Source of the DNA: Paramacrobiotus metropolitanus
Lineage: Eukaryota; Tardigrada; Eutardigrada; Parachela; Macrobiotidae
Assembly: GCF_019649055.1 (NCBI RefSeq)
Contig: NW_026570229.1
Coordinates: forward strand, 930,001 to 994,000
Length of the DNA: 64,000 nt
Direction of reading: 5' to 3'
The notes under the pieces were generated by a model that made no database searches, was not told the origin of the DNA, and saw nothing but the letters and a program-made list of their open reading frames with translations. Within the stretch, counting starts at the first letter, position 1. The number at the start of each line of letters is the position of its first letter. Positions 1 to 8,237 of the stretch are shown here, piece by piece. The position numbers and the translations under genes were made by a program.

Positions 1-443
1 ACCGCAAACAGTGCAGAGGTCAACGCTGCAAGTTAAAGTTCCACATCTTCGGTGCATTCATTAAGAGGCGTAGATCATAAAGCACACTAGGTTGTACCGT
101 TCTGATATTTTAATATCGTAGTATCGTAATACGCCCACCATCGTCTCAGCTTGAGCTTGTACTAGAAACACGCGTTCAAAACGTAGAAATAACAGAAACC
201 TTTGTACGGTACCGTCGGTACATATGTAGTACTACACATATGTACTACACTAACTGAAGTAGTAGGAAAACCGTTTGGAACGTCTTTTGCTGAGCTTTGC
301 CGGCCGGAAGTTTCGCCAAGTTACCGGAGAACTCGAACTACGGCCTTTTTGAGACAACGATTAAGCCTCGCAGTGGTCAGAGAGAATGCAGCGGCTGTTC
401 TGGGTGCAGCTTAGGACTAAAAAAACGCATAATCCCGGTTAGG
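1..443. other. Non-coding left edge
   Basis: No convincing gene is seen. Short open frames on both strands lack family features and splice structure. Around 223-253 there is a small inverted repeat built on ACATATGTAGTACT and its complement. The MITE arm begins at about 444. Confidence 0.5.
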
Positions 444-619
444 TATATAGGGGACAAAACCAGGCATCTTCCACCGTTCCCCTGTAGTGCTGCCGTCAGC
501 CGACTGGAGTTTGACGTTGTGGCTGAACATTGCGTTTACGTACCGCGCCAGTTTTAACAATATGTACTGCTGTAACGTCAAACTCCAGGCGGGTGACGCA
601 GCAGTACAAGGGAACGGTG
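444..619. repeat. Foldback MITE, copy 1, cut short at its right end
   Basis: The two halves are inverted copies of each other. CCACCGTTCCCCTGTAGTGC near 470 is answered near 600-619 by its complement, and GGAGTTTGACGTTGTGGCTG is answered by a copy at 570-590. The left end begins TATATAGGGG-CAAAA. A fuller copy of the same family lies at 61463-61668; its right arm runs about 28 nt beyond the point where this one stops. Here the arm stops at 619, exactly where the giant element's LTR begins. No transposase is encoded, so it would be non-autonomous. Confidence 0.8.
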
Positions 620-952
620 TGTGAGCGCAGGCGTACATGCGTACACCCTCGCTTTGGCAGTCTGTTGTGTTTTGTTGCACGCCCGCCTACGTGTGGCGAA
701 AGCATGGTGTTCTGCGCGCACCCGCATCATGTGGCGGCTACGTGCGCATTTTTCACGCTTGCTGCAGTCAGCAATGCGGAGTTGTCCACGAGGAAATTCT
801 ATCGAATTTAGTCTTGTCTATAAAGTTCTAGCAATCACGCCGTTTCTCGCTTTCCATAGCGTAGGCGCTGTATAGCATTGCCAGATCTGTTTGGCAGGCA
901 GAATTCCGTCAATTCTGTTCCTGCGCGTGAACCTTCATCAGGTCCACGCTCA
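620..952 (+). repeat. 5' LTR of the giant element
   Basis: It starts TGTGAGC and ends GCTCA, a short inverted terminal pair. It matches 19088-19420 except for three substitutions: two near 815-821 and one near 944. One of these gives this copy a TATAAA that the 3' LTR lacks. Confidence 0.92.
819..824 (+). promoter_or_regulatory. TATA box of the 5' LTR
   Basis: TATAAAG lies in the last 40 percent of the LTR, a usual place for a retrotransposon promoter. The equivalent site in the 3' LTR reads TAAAAAG. Transcription would start roughly 25-30 bp downstream. This is inferred from position and motif only. Confidence 0.5.
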
Positions 953-954
953 TA

Positions 955-966
955 TGGTAGCAAGAG
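955..966 (+). other. Primer binding site, initiator-Met tRNA type
   Basis: TGGTAGCAAGAG begins 2 bp after the LTR. Animal initiator methionine tRNA ends in ...CTCTGCTACCA, so its complement starts TGGTAGCAGAG. The first eight bases match exactly, and the rest match if one A is skipped. The mini LTR element at 23149 has the same type of site, with a better match. Confidence 0.7.
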
Positions 967-1100
967 TCGTGTTTCTCCAGGATAATCTGTGAGTTTTCCC
1001 GTCCATCTGACGAGGTGTGGAAGACGTTTCCGCGAGAAAGGGCTCGCGTACGGTTTGGTGGCGAAGGAGCGTTTGGATCCAGTCAGCAGACTTGAAAACG

Positions 1101-1126
1101 GTGCATCTCTACTGCGTAGAGTGCAC
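1101..1126 (+). other. Leader hairpin 1
   Basis: Stem GTGCA then CTCTAC, loop TGC, then GTAGAG and TGCAC, with one unpaired T after the lower stem. Its twin lies 170 nt downstream with the same upper stem and loop but a different lower stem that still pairs. Confidence 0.75.
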
Positions 1127-1270
1127 TGTATCAGTCTGACGCGACCAAGGTTACTGCCGTAGCTTTGGTTGGAGGGGCACAAGCGCCGAGAAAGATCGCC
1201 ACAAGAGGCAGAAGCCCGAAGGGGGGCACGAGTGGGCAAGCCACTTTTGGACTGCGGGTGTGGAGTTCAG

Positions 1271-1296
1271 GTTCGTCTCTACTGCGTAGAGCGAAC
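1271..1296 (+). other. Leader hairpin 2
   Basis: Lower stem GTTCG with CGAAC, the same unpaired T, the same upper stem CTCTAC/GTAGAG and the same TGC loop as hairpin 1. Two lower-stem pairs are exchanged relative to hairpin 1 (G-C to T-A and A-T to G-C), as expected if the RNA fold is kept. Position in the leader suggests packaging, dimerisation or translation control, which is inference. Confidence 0.75.
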
Positions 1297-2382
1297 ACAT
1301 CATACGCGCTCCCCCAAAAGGGTGGTCGAGCGCCCCTGTCGTCGCCAACGTCAAGGCACGACAGAAGACCCGCAGCCAGCAAGTCTTTTGGTCGACGCAC
1401 CGCTGCGTCCTGCTGACACGAAGCAGAAGGGGTTATCGGCTGGCCCAGGAGAAGTCAGCTTAATCGCTGGAGGATTGGAGGATTCGCGGAAGGACGCGTT
1501 GGATCGATTCTGGATTCTGGAAATCGATAAAGGTCAGATTTCCGTTATTAATTTTAGAATTGGCTGATAAGTAGAATTTTCAATTTTCATTGGTCGGTTC
1601 TGAGCTGAGCAGAAAAGTAGGCAGTACTTTTGCGCACGGCGCGCTAGTGAAAATTTTCGATTTTGGTCGTGACGTCACTCTGCCTTATAAACTGAAAAAC
1701 AACTTACCTGATTGGTCGATTATTCGCACTGTGATTGGCGCAGCAGCGTAGCTAAAGTTAGCTAAGAAATCAGCCAACTAGAAGCTGAGATTTCGTAAGG
1801 AGGCGGAGTTTTTGCGCACGGCACTCAAGATTGTGACGTAGCTAGCTAAGAAAATTTTCTGAACCAACCGATGAGAAGTTGACCTTTACCGAAAAATTGA
1901 CGAGATTGATGACCTTTAATATAAGTGCCTAAGCTGAAGAAATAACGTTTGTTCTGAGGAAATCTAAGTTGATTTCTCAAATAAAATCCAAAAATATTCT
2001 CAGGTTAGACGTTTCTGACTAAAGTTGTCAGTGACCTTTATAAGGAAAAAGTTCTGAAAGAAAAAGTGACCTTTAACGCGACGGAGTAAGCTTTCAAGCC
2101 GAAACAGTGGAAAAATAAGCTAGATTTTGCAATAAGGAGTGACCTTTAAAAAGGGACTTAGTCAAATTTTTTCAAAGAAAAAGTGACCTCTAGGAAAGAC
2201 TTAGCTCCTTTTGAGGCAGAGTGACCTTTAGCAAAGCTGAGCTGATAAAAACGAAGGTGACCTTTAGGACAGCGCTTGTTTCTGTTTACGTGAAAAAGGG
2301 CTTACGTAGCTAAAACTAACACACGTGTCAGAAACATTATTAGCATCGTCCAAGTTATCCGATCATCAATAAACCCAAAGAC

Positions 2383-5300
2383 ATGGATCAAGATACAGAC
2401 GGTAATGAACCGGTCTCAGCGGGTAGTCAGAGAGAACGGTCAGAAAACCCTTACGAGCGGAAATTAAAGCCGTTCACACGTCCAGTGGAACATGAAAGAG
2501 CAACTCGAGCTCAGAAGACCTTTGGGAGGAAGGACACCAAAGGTTCAGAAGCCACATACCAAAAGGCTCTGAAGGAAACCTTGAACAAAGAGAGCTCGAG
2601 TGACGGAAGTCAAAACTCTGGACGGCACGCCGACGACGGCACGGTAGACCAGTCAAAGGTCACCGAAGAGAAAACGGCTACGGATGGACAGAATAAAGAT
2701 GACTTGAAGGCCGAGACCGGAGGAATGGCACGGTCGGCCGAAGTGGTCAAAGAGGAAAACGCGGATTTAGTTGAGAAGGGAAACGACGAAGTCAGTCAAA
2801 AGGTCACCGAAGGGGGTGATGCCGTCAACAGCAATCAGCTGTCAGACGAGAAAAAGGTCGACCAGGACGACCTTTCGGATAACTCATTGTTTTCGAAAGA
2901 GTTGCTGGATGAGAATGGTACCAGCCCTATGTCAAATGATAAGTTCTACACCGACGACGAAGATGAGACGACGGTACAGATGTCATTCCACACGGCAATG
3001 AAGCAAGCTGATTTAGCAGATGGAATGATAAAGATGACCTTTAATGAAAAGTTGGAAGAGACCTTCGAGGGAACGGCGTCAGGAAAGGCTGACAACGAAA
3101 GGTCACCAACACCTCCCACATCGAACGAAGCGAAGCAGCGAATCAGAGAGCTAGAAAGGCTCCTCGATGAAAAAGAAGAGCAAGCATTTGCTGCCCTACG
3201 AGAACAGCGAAACAAAACTATTGAAGTCGAAGCAAGAGTATTCCAACTGGAACAGGAAAAGGTCACGCTGGAAGAAGAGGCAACACAATGGAAGGTCAAA
3301 TATGTTGCCCAAAGACAGGCCGCGGAAGAGCTAAGGAAAATGGTGGACGATAAAGACATGGAAGGAATCCTCGCAGTAGAGGACCTCAACAACAGTCTCT
3401 CCGAAGAATCAGCAGAAAGGTCACGGGAGATAGCGGAATTGAAAAACGAGCGTGACCTTTTGCAGTTAAAGGTCAAGGAGGCCGAGAGAAAGTGCGACGA
3501 AAGCTTGGCAAACGCGACAAAGTTCACGGGAAGGATATCCAGTCTGATAGCAGACATCACAAAATTAAAGGATGACCTTAAATTGCGAGAAGAGAGCATT
3601 AAGACGCTGCAGACGGAACTACAAGAAAGGAAGAGGAAACAAAGTGAAGCAGAGAGCCAGAGAGATCAAGCCGCACAGAAGCTTCTCGAGCTGGCAGGGA
3701 CGACAAAAAACGAAAGCAAAAGACTGAACGACGAAATCGAAAGTCAAAAGAAAGAAGTAAAGAAGTGGTCAACCTCGGCACAACAGAGTGACGAACGGGT
3801 CACTGTGCTAGAGACTCAGAATAGAGAAGGGCAATTGAAAATTGAAAACCAAAAAGAGGAAATCACTAAACTAAGCAATGAATTGGTAGGAATGGCCACC
3901 ACAATAATGGAAAAGGATGATAAAATTAATGAGCTGGAAGCCCAACTGAAGACAGTCGAAGAGGAATGCGGAGCGAGAGGAAGGACCCTCATATCTCGGG
4001 CAGACCAAATCACTCGACTGCAAGCAGAAGCGGAAATTCTGAAGGAAGCAAAGAAGGACCTCGATAAGACCCTCGATCAAAGGGCAAGCACAATTATCGA
4101 GCAGATGAAAAAGGTCACCGAAGCAAACGAGAGTTACGAGAAGCTAAGAAAGGATGCAAATGATTTGGTCAAGGAATACCGACAGATAGACTCGTTGAAC
4201 AAAACGCTCCAAGAGGAAATCAAAGCGCTTAAAAACTCAGCAAAAGCAAAAGAAGAGGAAACAACTAAACAGCACTTAAAGGAGCCGAAACGGATAGAGT
4301 CTCCGCCCCCTGGATACGGTGAAGTCCACACGGTCGAAGGCAGCTTCCATTTCGAAGCACCCAAAAAGACTGGAATGGGCAGAACTGACGACCACGATAA
4401 AGAAAAGGTCAAAAAGGAAGACACCGAGTCGGCGAAGGTGCACTCGGGACCGAGCGGCGGGAGTAACTCAAAACAGCAAAAAAATACGCACGATGATATG
4501 CCAGAGGAAACCATCGTCTATAAATCCGACTACCGCCTAGATGATCGGGAAGACCCACGAGATCGCCAAAACGAGCAGGAAAGGGTAGCTCGTGAAGAAG
4601 AGAGGCGAGAAAGAGAACACCGCGCGGAATACCACGCTGAAGCACAGCGACTCCGTCGCGAAGAAAGGGAATTCAGAGGGATCATGAGAGCCATGTCCCG
4701 GAAATCCGCACTGATTGACTTCAATGGCAACCGAGAAGCCTTACTCGGTTGGATCCGTCAGGTCAAGGAGACTCAGAAGACGTATGACCTTTCTGATGCA
4801 GCAATGATGCTGGAAGTCGCCAACGCAGTCAAAGGGGACGCGAAGGCTTGGTTTGATGCGGAAAGAGAAATCGACGATGAGGAAGAGGCAGACGAACTAA
4901 CCGTCGATGAATGGATGACAAAGTTCAAAGAACATTTTGGCGATCGTGACGAAGGGGTCAACGCCTTAAGGGAAGCTATGACAAGAAAGTTTGAGACCGG
5001 CAAGGAAACGCTTGATCAATTTTATCAAGCGATCATGCGCTTCAAATCGAAACGGGTCATCACAGAAAAGCAGGCCATCGGATTCCTCATCCAAGGATGT
5101 AAAAACGACAGTGACCTTTATAAGGCACTTCGAGCACAAAAATTCCATAACCCCATGGACATCAAGGAATTCTTCCGCACATGGTCGACCGGAGAAGAAA
5201 AGTATAAGGTCACGAGAGGTAACCGAACCCAAGATGACTGCGTTATAATTCGATCAGGTCAGATCGAAGAAGTCGCGAATGGGCGACAAAACCAGTCATG

Positions 5301-6501
5301 CCCGGCGCCGGTGCCAGGATACAATATGGAATTCCCGCCTCTAGGCACTCAAGAAGTGACCTTTGGCAACGGTCGAAATGAAGGTCAAGTATCGTACGCG
5401 ACGATCGCGGCGATACAAACAGCTGTTCAAGAAGTAGCCAAGCCTGCGATCGCGGCGATCCAAGCATCAGCTCAGCAAGCGGCAAGGCCGAAACAGAATC
5501 CACAAGGAAACGTGCAAGGAAACGCCCTGAATGGAGGGCTTGGCGGTCAAGGAATGGCTCAGGTAAATCCAGGCTTCGCTGGCCAGGGATTTAATGGTGG
5601 CGGAAGAAACCAGGGAAACTTCCGACCGAACCGAGGACAGGGAAATCAAGGACCACGATACGGGTCGCGAATGGAGCGCCTGTTCACCATGATTGACGGA
5701 TGGGTAATGAATAATGCGCTGACATGCCAGAATTGCATGTACGGCAATCACTATACGCAAGCGTGCTCATTCGCGGGCGTACCATGGAACCAAAACCCAA
5801 ATCGAGTTGTATATGAAGAATGGTTGATGTTGCGTAATAATCATGGTGGATGGCGCAACGCGATGGCAAACGGATATGTGCCACAGTCACGACAAGGTGG
5901 GCAGTATGCTGGCCAAGGTGGTCAAGGGAACGTCGGTGGTCAAGGCGGCCAAGGGAATTTTGCCGGTCAAGGTGGCCAGGGCAATTTTGGAAACCAAGGT
6001 GGCGGCCAGGGCAACTTCGCCGGTCAAGGTGGCCAGGGCGGAGGATACGGTCAGAACGGCCCAGTCCGAGGAGGCTTCAGAGGAAGGGGCAGAGGCTTCG
6101 GCCGCGGAGGTAACCGTGGTTACGGCTTTGCCGGCCCGGGCCAAGGAGGCGGTAACGGAAACTTTGGTGGTCAAGGTGGCCAGTGGAACAACGGAGGTGG
6201 TCAAGGTGGCCAGAACTACGGTGGTCAAGGTGGCCAGAATTTCGGAGGTCAAGGTGGCCAATGGAATGGCGGAGGCCAAGGAAACTTTGGCGGTCAAGGT
6301 GGCCAATGGAATGGTGGTGGTCAAGGTGGCTACCAGCAGCAAGGAGGTTTCGGCGGGCAGCAAGGCGGCTTTGCCGGTGGAGGCCAGAATGGTTTTGGTC
6401 AGCAAGGCGGAGGATTTAACTTCGCCCCGGCGAATGGTACCGGCCAGGCGCAAGGTGCGCCGCAGCAGGGCGTGAATCAGGGAAACGTCCAAGGTCAGTA
6501 G
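2383..6501 (+). CDS. gag: Gag polyprotein of the giant element (1372 aa)
   Basis: The structural protein that would form the particle and bind the RNA. The ATG at 2383 sits in AAAGACATGG and opens a frame of 1372 codons. Residues 1-240 are charged and disordered. Residues about 250-620 show long heptad-like coiled coil rich in E, K and L. Residues about 763-940 resemble a retrotransposon capsid domain: the LLGWIRQVKE region, a WFDAEREIDDEEEADELT stretch, then HFGDRDEG and a repeated DQFYQAIMRF-like helix. A CCHC zinc knuckle (C1115, C1118, H1123, C1128, spacing 2-4-4) would bind nucleic acid. Residues about 1170-1372 are almost only G, Q, N and F in GGQGGQ repeats, prion-like. At 1372 residues it is several times the usual Gag length. 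The stop codon lies inside the frameshift stem, so a fraction of product should run on into the middle ORF. Confidence 0.92.
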   Translation: MDQDTDGNEPVSAGSQRERSENPYERKLKPFTRPVEHERATRAQKTFGRKDTKGSEATYQKALKETLNKESSSDGSQNSGRHADDGTVDQSKVTEEKTATDGQNKDDLKAETGGMARSAEVVKEENADLVEKGNDEVSQKVTEGGDAVNSNQLSDEKKVDQDDLSDNSLFSKELLDENGTSPMSNDKFYTDDEDETTVQMSFHTAMKQADLADGMIKMTFNEKLEETFEGTASGKADNERSPTPPTSNEAKQRIRELERLLDEKEEQAFAALREQRNKTIEVEARVFQLEQEKVTLEEEATQWKVKYVAQRQAAEELRKMVDDKDMEGILAVEDLNNSLSEESAERSREIAELKNERDLLQLKVKEAERKCDESLANATKFTGRISSLIADITKLKDDLKLREESIKTLQTELQERKRKQSEAESQRDQAAQKLLELAGTTKNESKRLNDEIESQKKEVKKWSTSAQQSDERVTVLETQNREGQLKIENQKEEITKLSNELVGMATTIMEKDDKINELEAQLKTVEEECGARGRTLISRADQITRLQAEAEILKEAKKDLDKTLDQRASTIIEQMKKVTEANESYEKLRKDANDLVKEYRQIDSLNKTLQEEIKALKNSAKAKEEETTKQHLKEPKRIESPPPGYGEVHTVEGSFHFEAPKKTGMGRTDDHDKEKVKKEDTESAKVHSGPSGGSNSKQQKNTHDDMPEETIVYKSDYRLDDREDPRDRQNEQERVAREEERREREHRAEYHAEAQRLRREEREFRGIMRAMSRKSALIDFNGNREALLGWIRQVKETQKTYDLSDAAMMLEVANAVKGDAKAWFDAEREIDDEEEADELTVDEWMTKFKEHFGDRDEGVNALREAMTRKFETGKETLDQFYQAIMRFKSKRVITEKQAIGFLIQGCKNDSDLYKALRAQKFHNPMDIKEFFRTWSTGEEKYKVTRGNRTQDDCVIIRSGQIEEVANGRQNQSCPAPVPGYNMEFPPLGTQEVTFGNGRNEGQVSYATIAAIQTAVQEVAKPAIAAIQASAQQAARPKQNPQGNVQGNALNGGLGGQGMAQVNPGFAGQGFNGGGRNQGNFRPNRGQGNQGPRYGSRMERLFTMIDGWVMNNALTCQNCMYGNHYTQACSFAGVPWNQNPNRVVYEEWLMLRNNHGGWRNAMANGYVPQSRQGGQYAGQGGQGNVGGQGGQGNFAGQGGQGNFGNQGGGQGNFAGQGGQGGGYGQNGPVRGGFRGRGRGFGRGGNRGYGFAGPGQGGGNGNFGGQGGQWNNGGGQGGQNYGGQGGQNFGGQGGQWNGGGQGNFGGQGGQWNGGGQGGYQQQGGFGGQQGGFAGGGQNGFGQQGGGFNFAPANGTGQAQGAPQQGVNQGNVQGQ

Positions 6502-6520
6502 GCGCCGGTGAGCCTACTGA
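6480..6520 (+). promoter_or_regulatory. -1 ribosomal frameshift signal at the end of Gag
   Basis: The slippery heptamer GGGAAAC occupies 6480-6486 in the right register (G GGA AAC in the Gag frame). After an 8-nt spacer a perfect 9-bp stem follows: TCAGTAGGC (6495-6503), an 8-nt loop, and GCCTACTGA (6512-6520). The Gag TAG stop is inside the 5' arm. The -1 frame is open from here to 8237. Heptamer, spacing and stem all match established -1 signals of retroviruses and Ty3-type elements. Confidence 0.85.
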
Positions 6521-8237
6521 TCGTCCGGAACCGAAACCACCGGATATAGAGGAGCAAGGTGCTCCGCTGCAGGCAAGGACCGCAGCGCGAAAGGGATGCT
6601 GCGAAAGTAACGCAAAGATACGGAAAAGAAATCCGAAAGTTCGAGAAAGTAACTCGAAATCGAGCGAAGGGGCTCGTAAAGGTCAAGAGAAAGGTGTTAA
6701 AAGATTGCCGCAAGGACGGAAGAATTTGACCGAAAGGTCACCGCAGAAAGTAACTGCGGGAAGTCAAGAAAGTAACTTGACTCAACCGGGGCCGACCGAA
6801 AGGTCACCGCAGAAAGTAACTGCGGGGAACAGGGTTGACGGAAGGGCCTCAACTCTGCATCCGGGACAGCAGAAAGTAACTGCAAATCAAGAAAGTCACG
6901 AAAGTAACGTGACGCTGCAAGGACAGCAGACCCAAAGGTCACCGCAGAAAGTAACTGCGAGCAAAGGTCACGAAAGTAACGTGACGCTGCAAGGACAGCA
7001 GACCCAAAGGTCACCGCGGAAAGCAACCGCGAGGAAGAGTGAAGCTACTCTGCGAAAGACGCAAGCGGAAATCTCAAGCGAAGAGGATGATGAAACACAT
7101 CACGCGAGATTCCGAAAGTTCGTCGAAAATACGTTTGAATTTGACGGAATGACCGTAACCGTACAACGAACGCATGAAGGCGGTCCGGATAGACCGAAAT
7201 TCCTTGAGCAGATGGCAAAAGTATTTCAAGCAAGAGCTGCCGAGGAAGATCACAGAAGGGCCGTGACTGCGCAAGGAGCGCAAGAGACCGAAAGGTCACC
7301 TCAAGCGAGAGTTGAAGAAGTGAAAGGTCACGAGAGATTGCCAGTGCAGCAGACTCAAGAGTCACTGAAAGAGAAAGGTCACGGTGAAGTCGCCGATGAA
7401 CCGAAAGGTCAAGAAAGTAACTTGACTCTGCGAATGGCGCAGCAAACAGTGAAACAGAGCGAAGGGGCACAGCAAGTCTCAGATGACTCTCTCGATGAGG
7501 CAAACACTCTACAACAGAAGATGGAGTGGCAAAAAGTCGCTTACAGACCTAATGGACGACACGGTATGTGGAAACCAGTTCCTCCGCCACAAAGGTCACC
7601 GCAAGATGTGAGAATCTCCAGAGAAGCTTACTGGGAAGAAAGAGAGAAACAAGATTGGCGGATGAGAAAGCATCTCGAGGAAATGGTTAAAGCTTCACAA
7701 CCGAAAGTTCAAGAGTACTGGAAGAGAAAGAACCAATGCGACGAAAATAACCGTCAGTTTCGAGAGCGGATTGAGAAGGGTGAACTACCGCCTCAGTATG
7801 GTGAGAAAGTACCTTTACAAAGGTCACTAAATGGTGGATTTTTCATGTCAAGACCGGAAAGGTCACCGGACTTAGCGCAAACTCCGCAGAAGGAGAAGTC
7901 GTATGACATGACAGAAGCAATCCGGAATGACAACGAAAGGTCACCGCCAAGAACTGACGGATTGTCATCTCAAATCGATCCAACTCGCACGAATAACGAA
8001 ATTGCGAAGAAAATTACCGATTGGATGAAAGAAAACGACCATAAGATGGTTGTGTACGAAAGGTCACCAGAGAAAAAGAGTGAAGATGACGAGATGACCT
8101 TTGCGGATGAAATTACGCAAGAGATAATGGCAAAGTTGCAAGAAAAACCGTCCAAAGATGTGCGCAATGAAAGGTCACAATACGAAGTTATTGCGCAAGT
8201 GATAAAGGTCACGAGAACGCACAAGAGAAGGGTTTAA
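6486..8237 (+). CDS. Middle ORF, read by -1 frameshift from Gag (about 583 codons)
   Basis: Function unknown. The frame is open from inside Gag to the TAA at 8235-8237 and has no ATG near its start, which supports production as a Gag fusion through the slippery site at 6480. The protein is highly charged and repetitive. Its first third repeats ERSPQKVTAG and ESNVTLQGQQ, the later part is rich in E, K, R and Q, and no enzyme motif is seen. The repeats follow from DNA-level motifs: ERS comes from AAAGGTCA and KVT or ESN from the hairpin loop GAAAGTAAC, read in different frames. So the protein may be partly a by-product of selection on RNA or DNA. The TAA overlaps the Pol ATG as TAATG. Confidence 0.75.
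   Translation, partial: RPRSVGAGEPTDRPEPKPPDIEEQGAPLQARTAARKGCCESNAKIRKRNPKVRESNSKSSEGARKGQEKGVKRLPQGRKNLTERSPQKVTAGSQESNLTQPGPTERSPQKVTAGNRVDGRASTLHPGQQKVTANQESHESNVTLQGQQTQRSPQKVTASKGHESNVTLQGQQTQRSPRKATARKSEATLRKTQAEISSEEDDETHHARFRKFVENTFEFDGMTVTVQRTHEGGPDRPKFLEQMAKVFQARAAEEDHRRAVTAQGAQETERSPQARVEEVKGHERLPVQQTQESLKEKGHGEVADEPKGQESNLTLRMAQQTVKQSEGAQQVSDDSLDEANTLQQKMEWQKVAYRPNGRHGMWKPVPPPQRSPQDVRISREAYWEEREKQDWRMRKHLEEMVKASQPKVQEYWKRKNQCDENNRQFRERIEKGELPPQYGEKVPLQRSLNGGFFMSRPERSPDLAQTPQKEKSYDMTEAIRNDNERSPPRTDGLSSQIDPTRTNNEIAKKITDWMKENDHKMVVYERSPEKKSEDDEMTFADEITQEIMAKLQEKPSKDVRNERSQYEVIAQVIKVTRTHKRRV
6600..7442 (+). repeat. Array of small hairpins with a constant AAAGTAA loop
   Basis: Ten hairpins have the exact 7-nt loop AAAGTAA closed by G-C. 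Their stems are TGCG (6600), TTCGAG (6640), CCGCAG (6741), AGTCAAG (6762), CCGCAG (6807), GCAG (6869), GTCACG (6895), CGCAG (6943), GTCACG (6967) and GTCAAG (7408), each followed after the loop by its exact complement. Variants have loops AAAGAAA (6621) and AAAGCAA (7015). Between them are GACC hairpins with GAAA or CAAA tetraloops (6727, 6794, 6929, 7001, 7286), and others at 6661, 7036, 7051, 7268 and 7428. All lie inside the middle ORF. Confidence 0.85.

Larger units (their letters stand above)
967..2382 (+). other. 5' leader of the giant element
   Basis: This 1.4 kb stretch has no convincing gene; the short frames on the minus strand look accidental. It holds the two matched hairpins at 1101 and 1271. 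From 1880 to 2266 it also holds eight TGACCT motifs in one orientation, seven of them TGACCTTT, at about 1880, 1909, 2032, 2067, 2140, 2184, 2222 and 2258. Several are about 36 bp or a multiple apart. The Gag ATG follows at 2383. Confidence 0.7.

Noticed and set aside
2946-4514. Long minus-strand frames opposite Gag.
   Set aside because: They are Ser-rich shadows of the coiled-coil coding strand and have no domain or conservation evidence.
5843-6492. Overlapping frames of about 200 codons in the Gly/Gln-rich part of Gag.
   Set aside because: They follow from the repeat composition, which keeps all frames open; the real frame is fixed by the zinc knuckle upstream.
8230-8236. GGGTTTA as a second -1 slippery site before Pol.
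   Set aside because: It is not in the register of the middle ORF (codons read AGG GTT TAA), so it cannot deliver the ribosome to Pol by a simple -1 slip.
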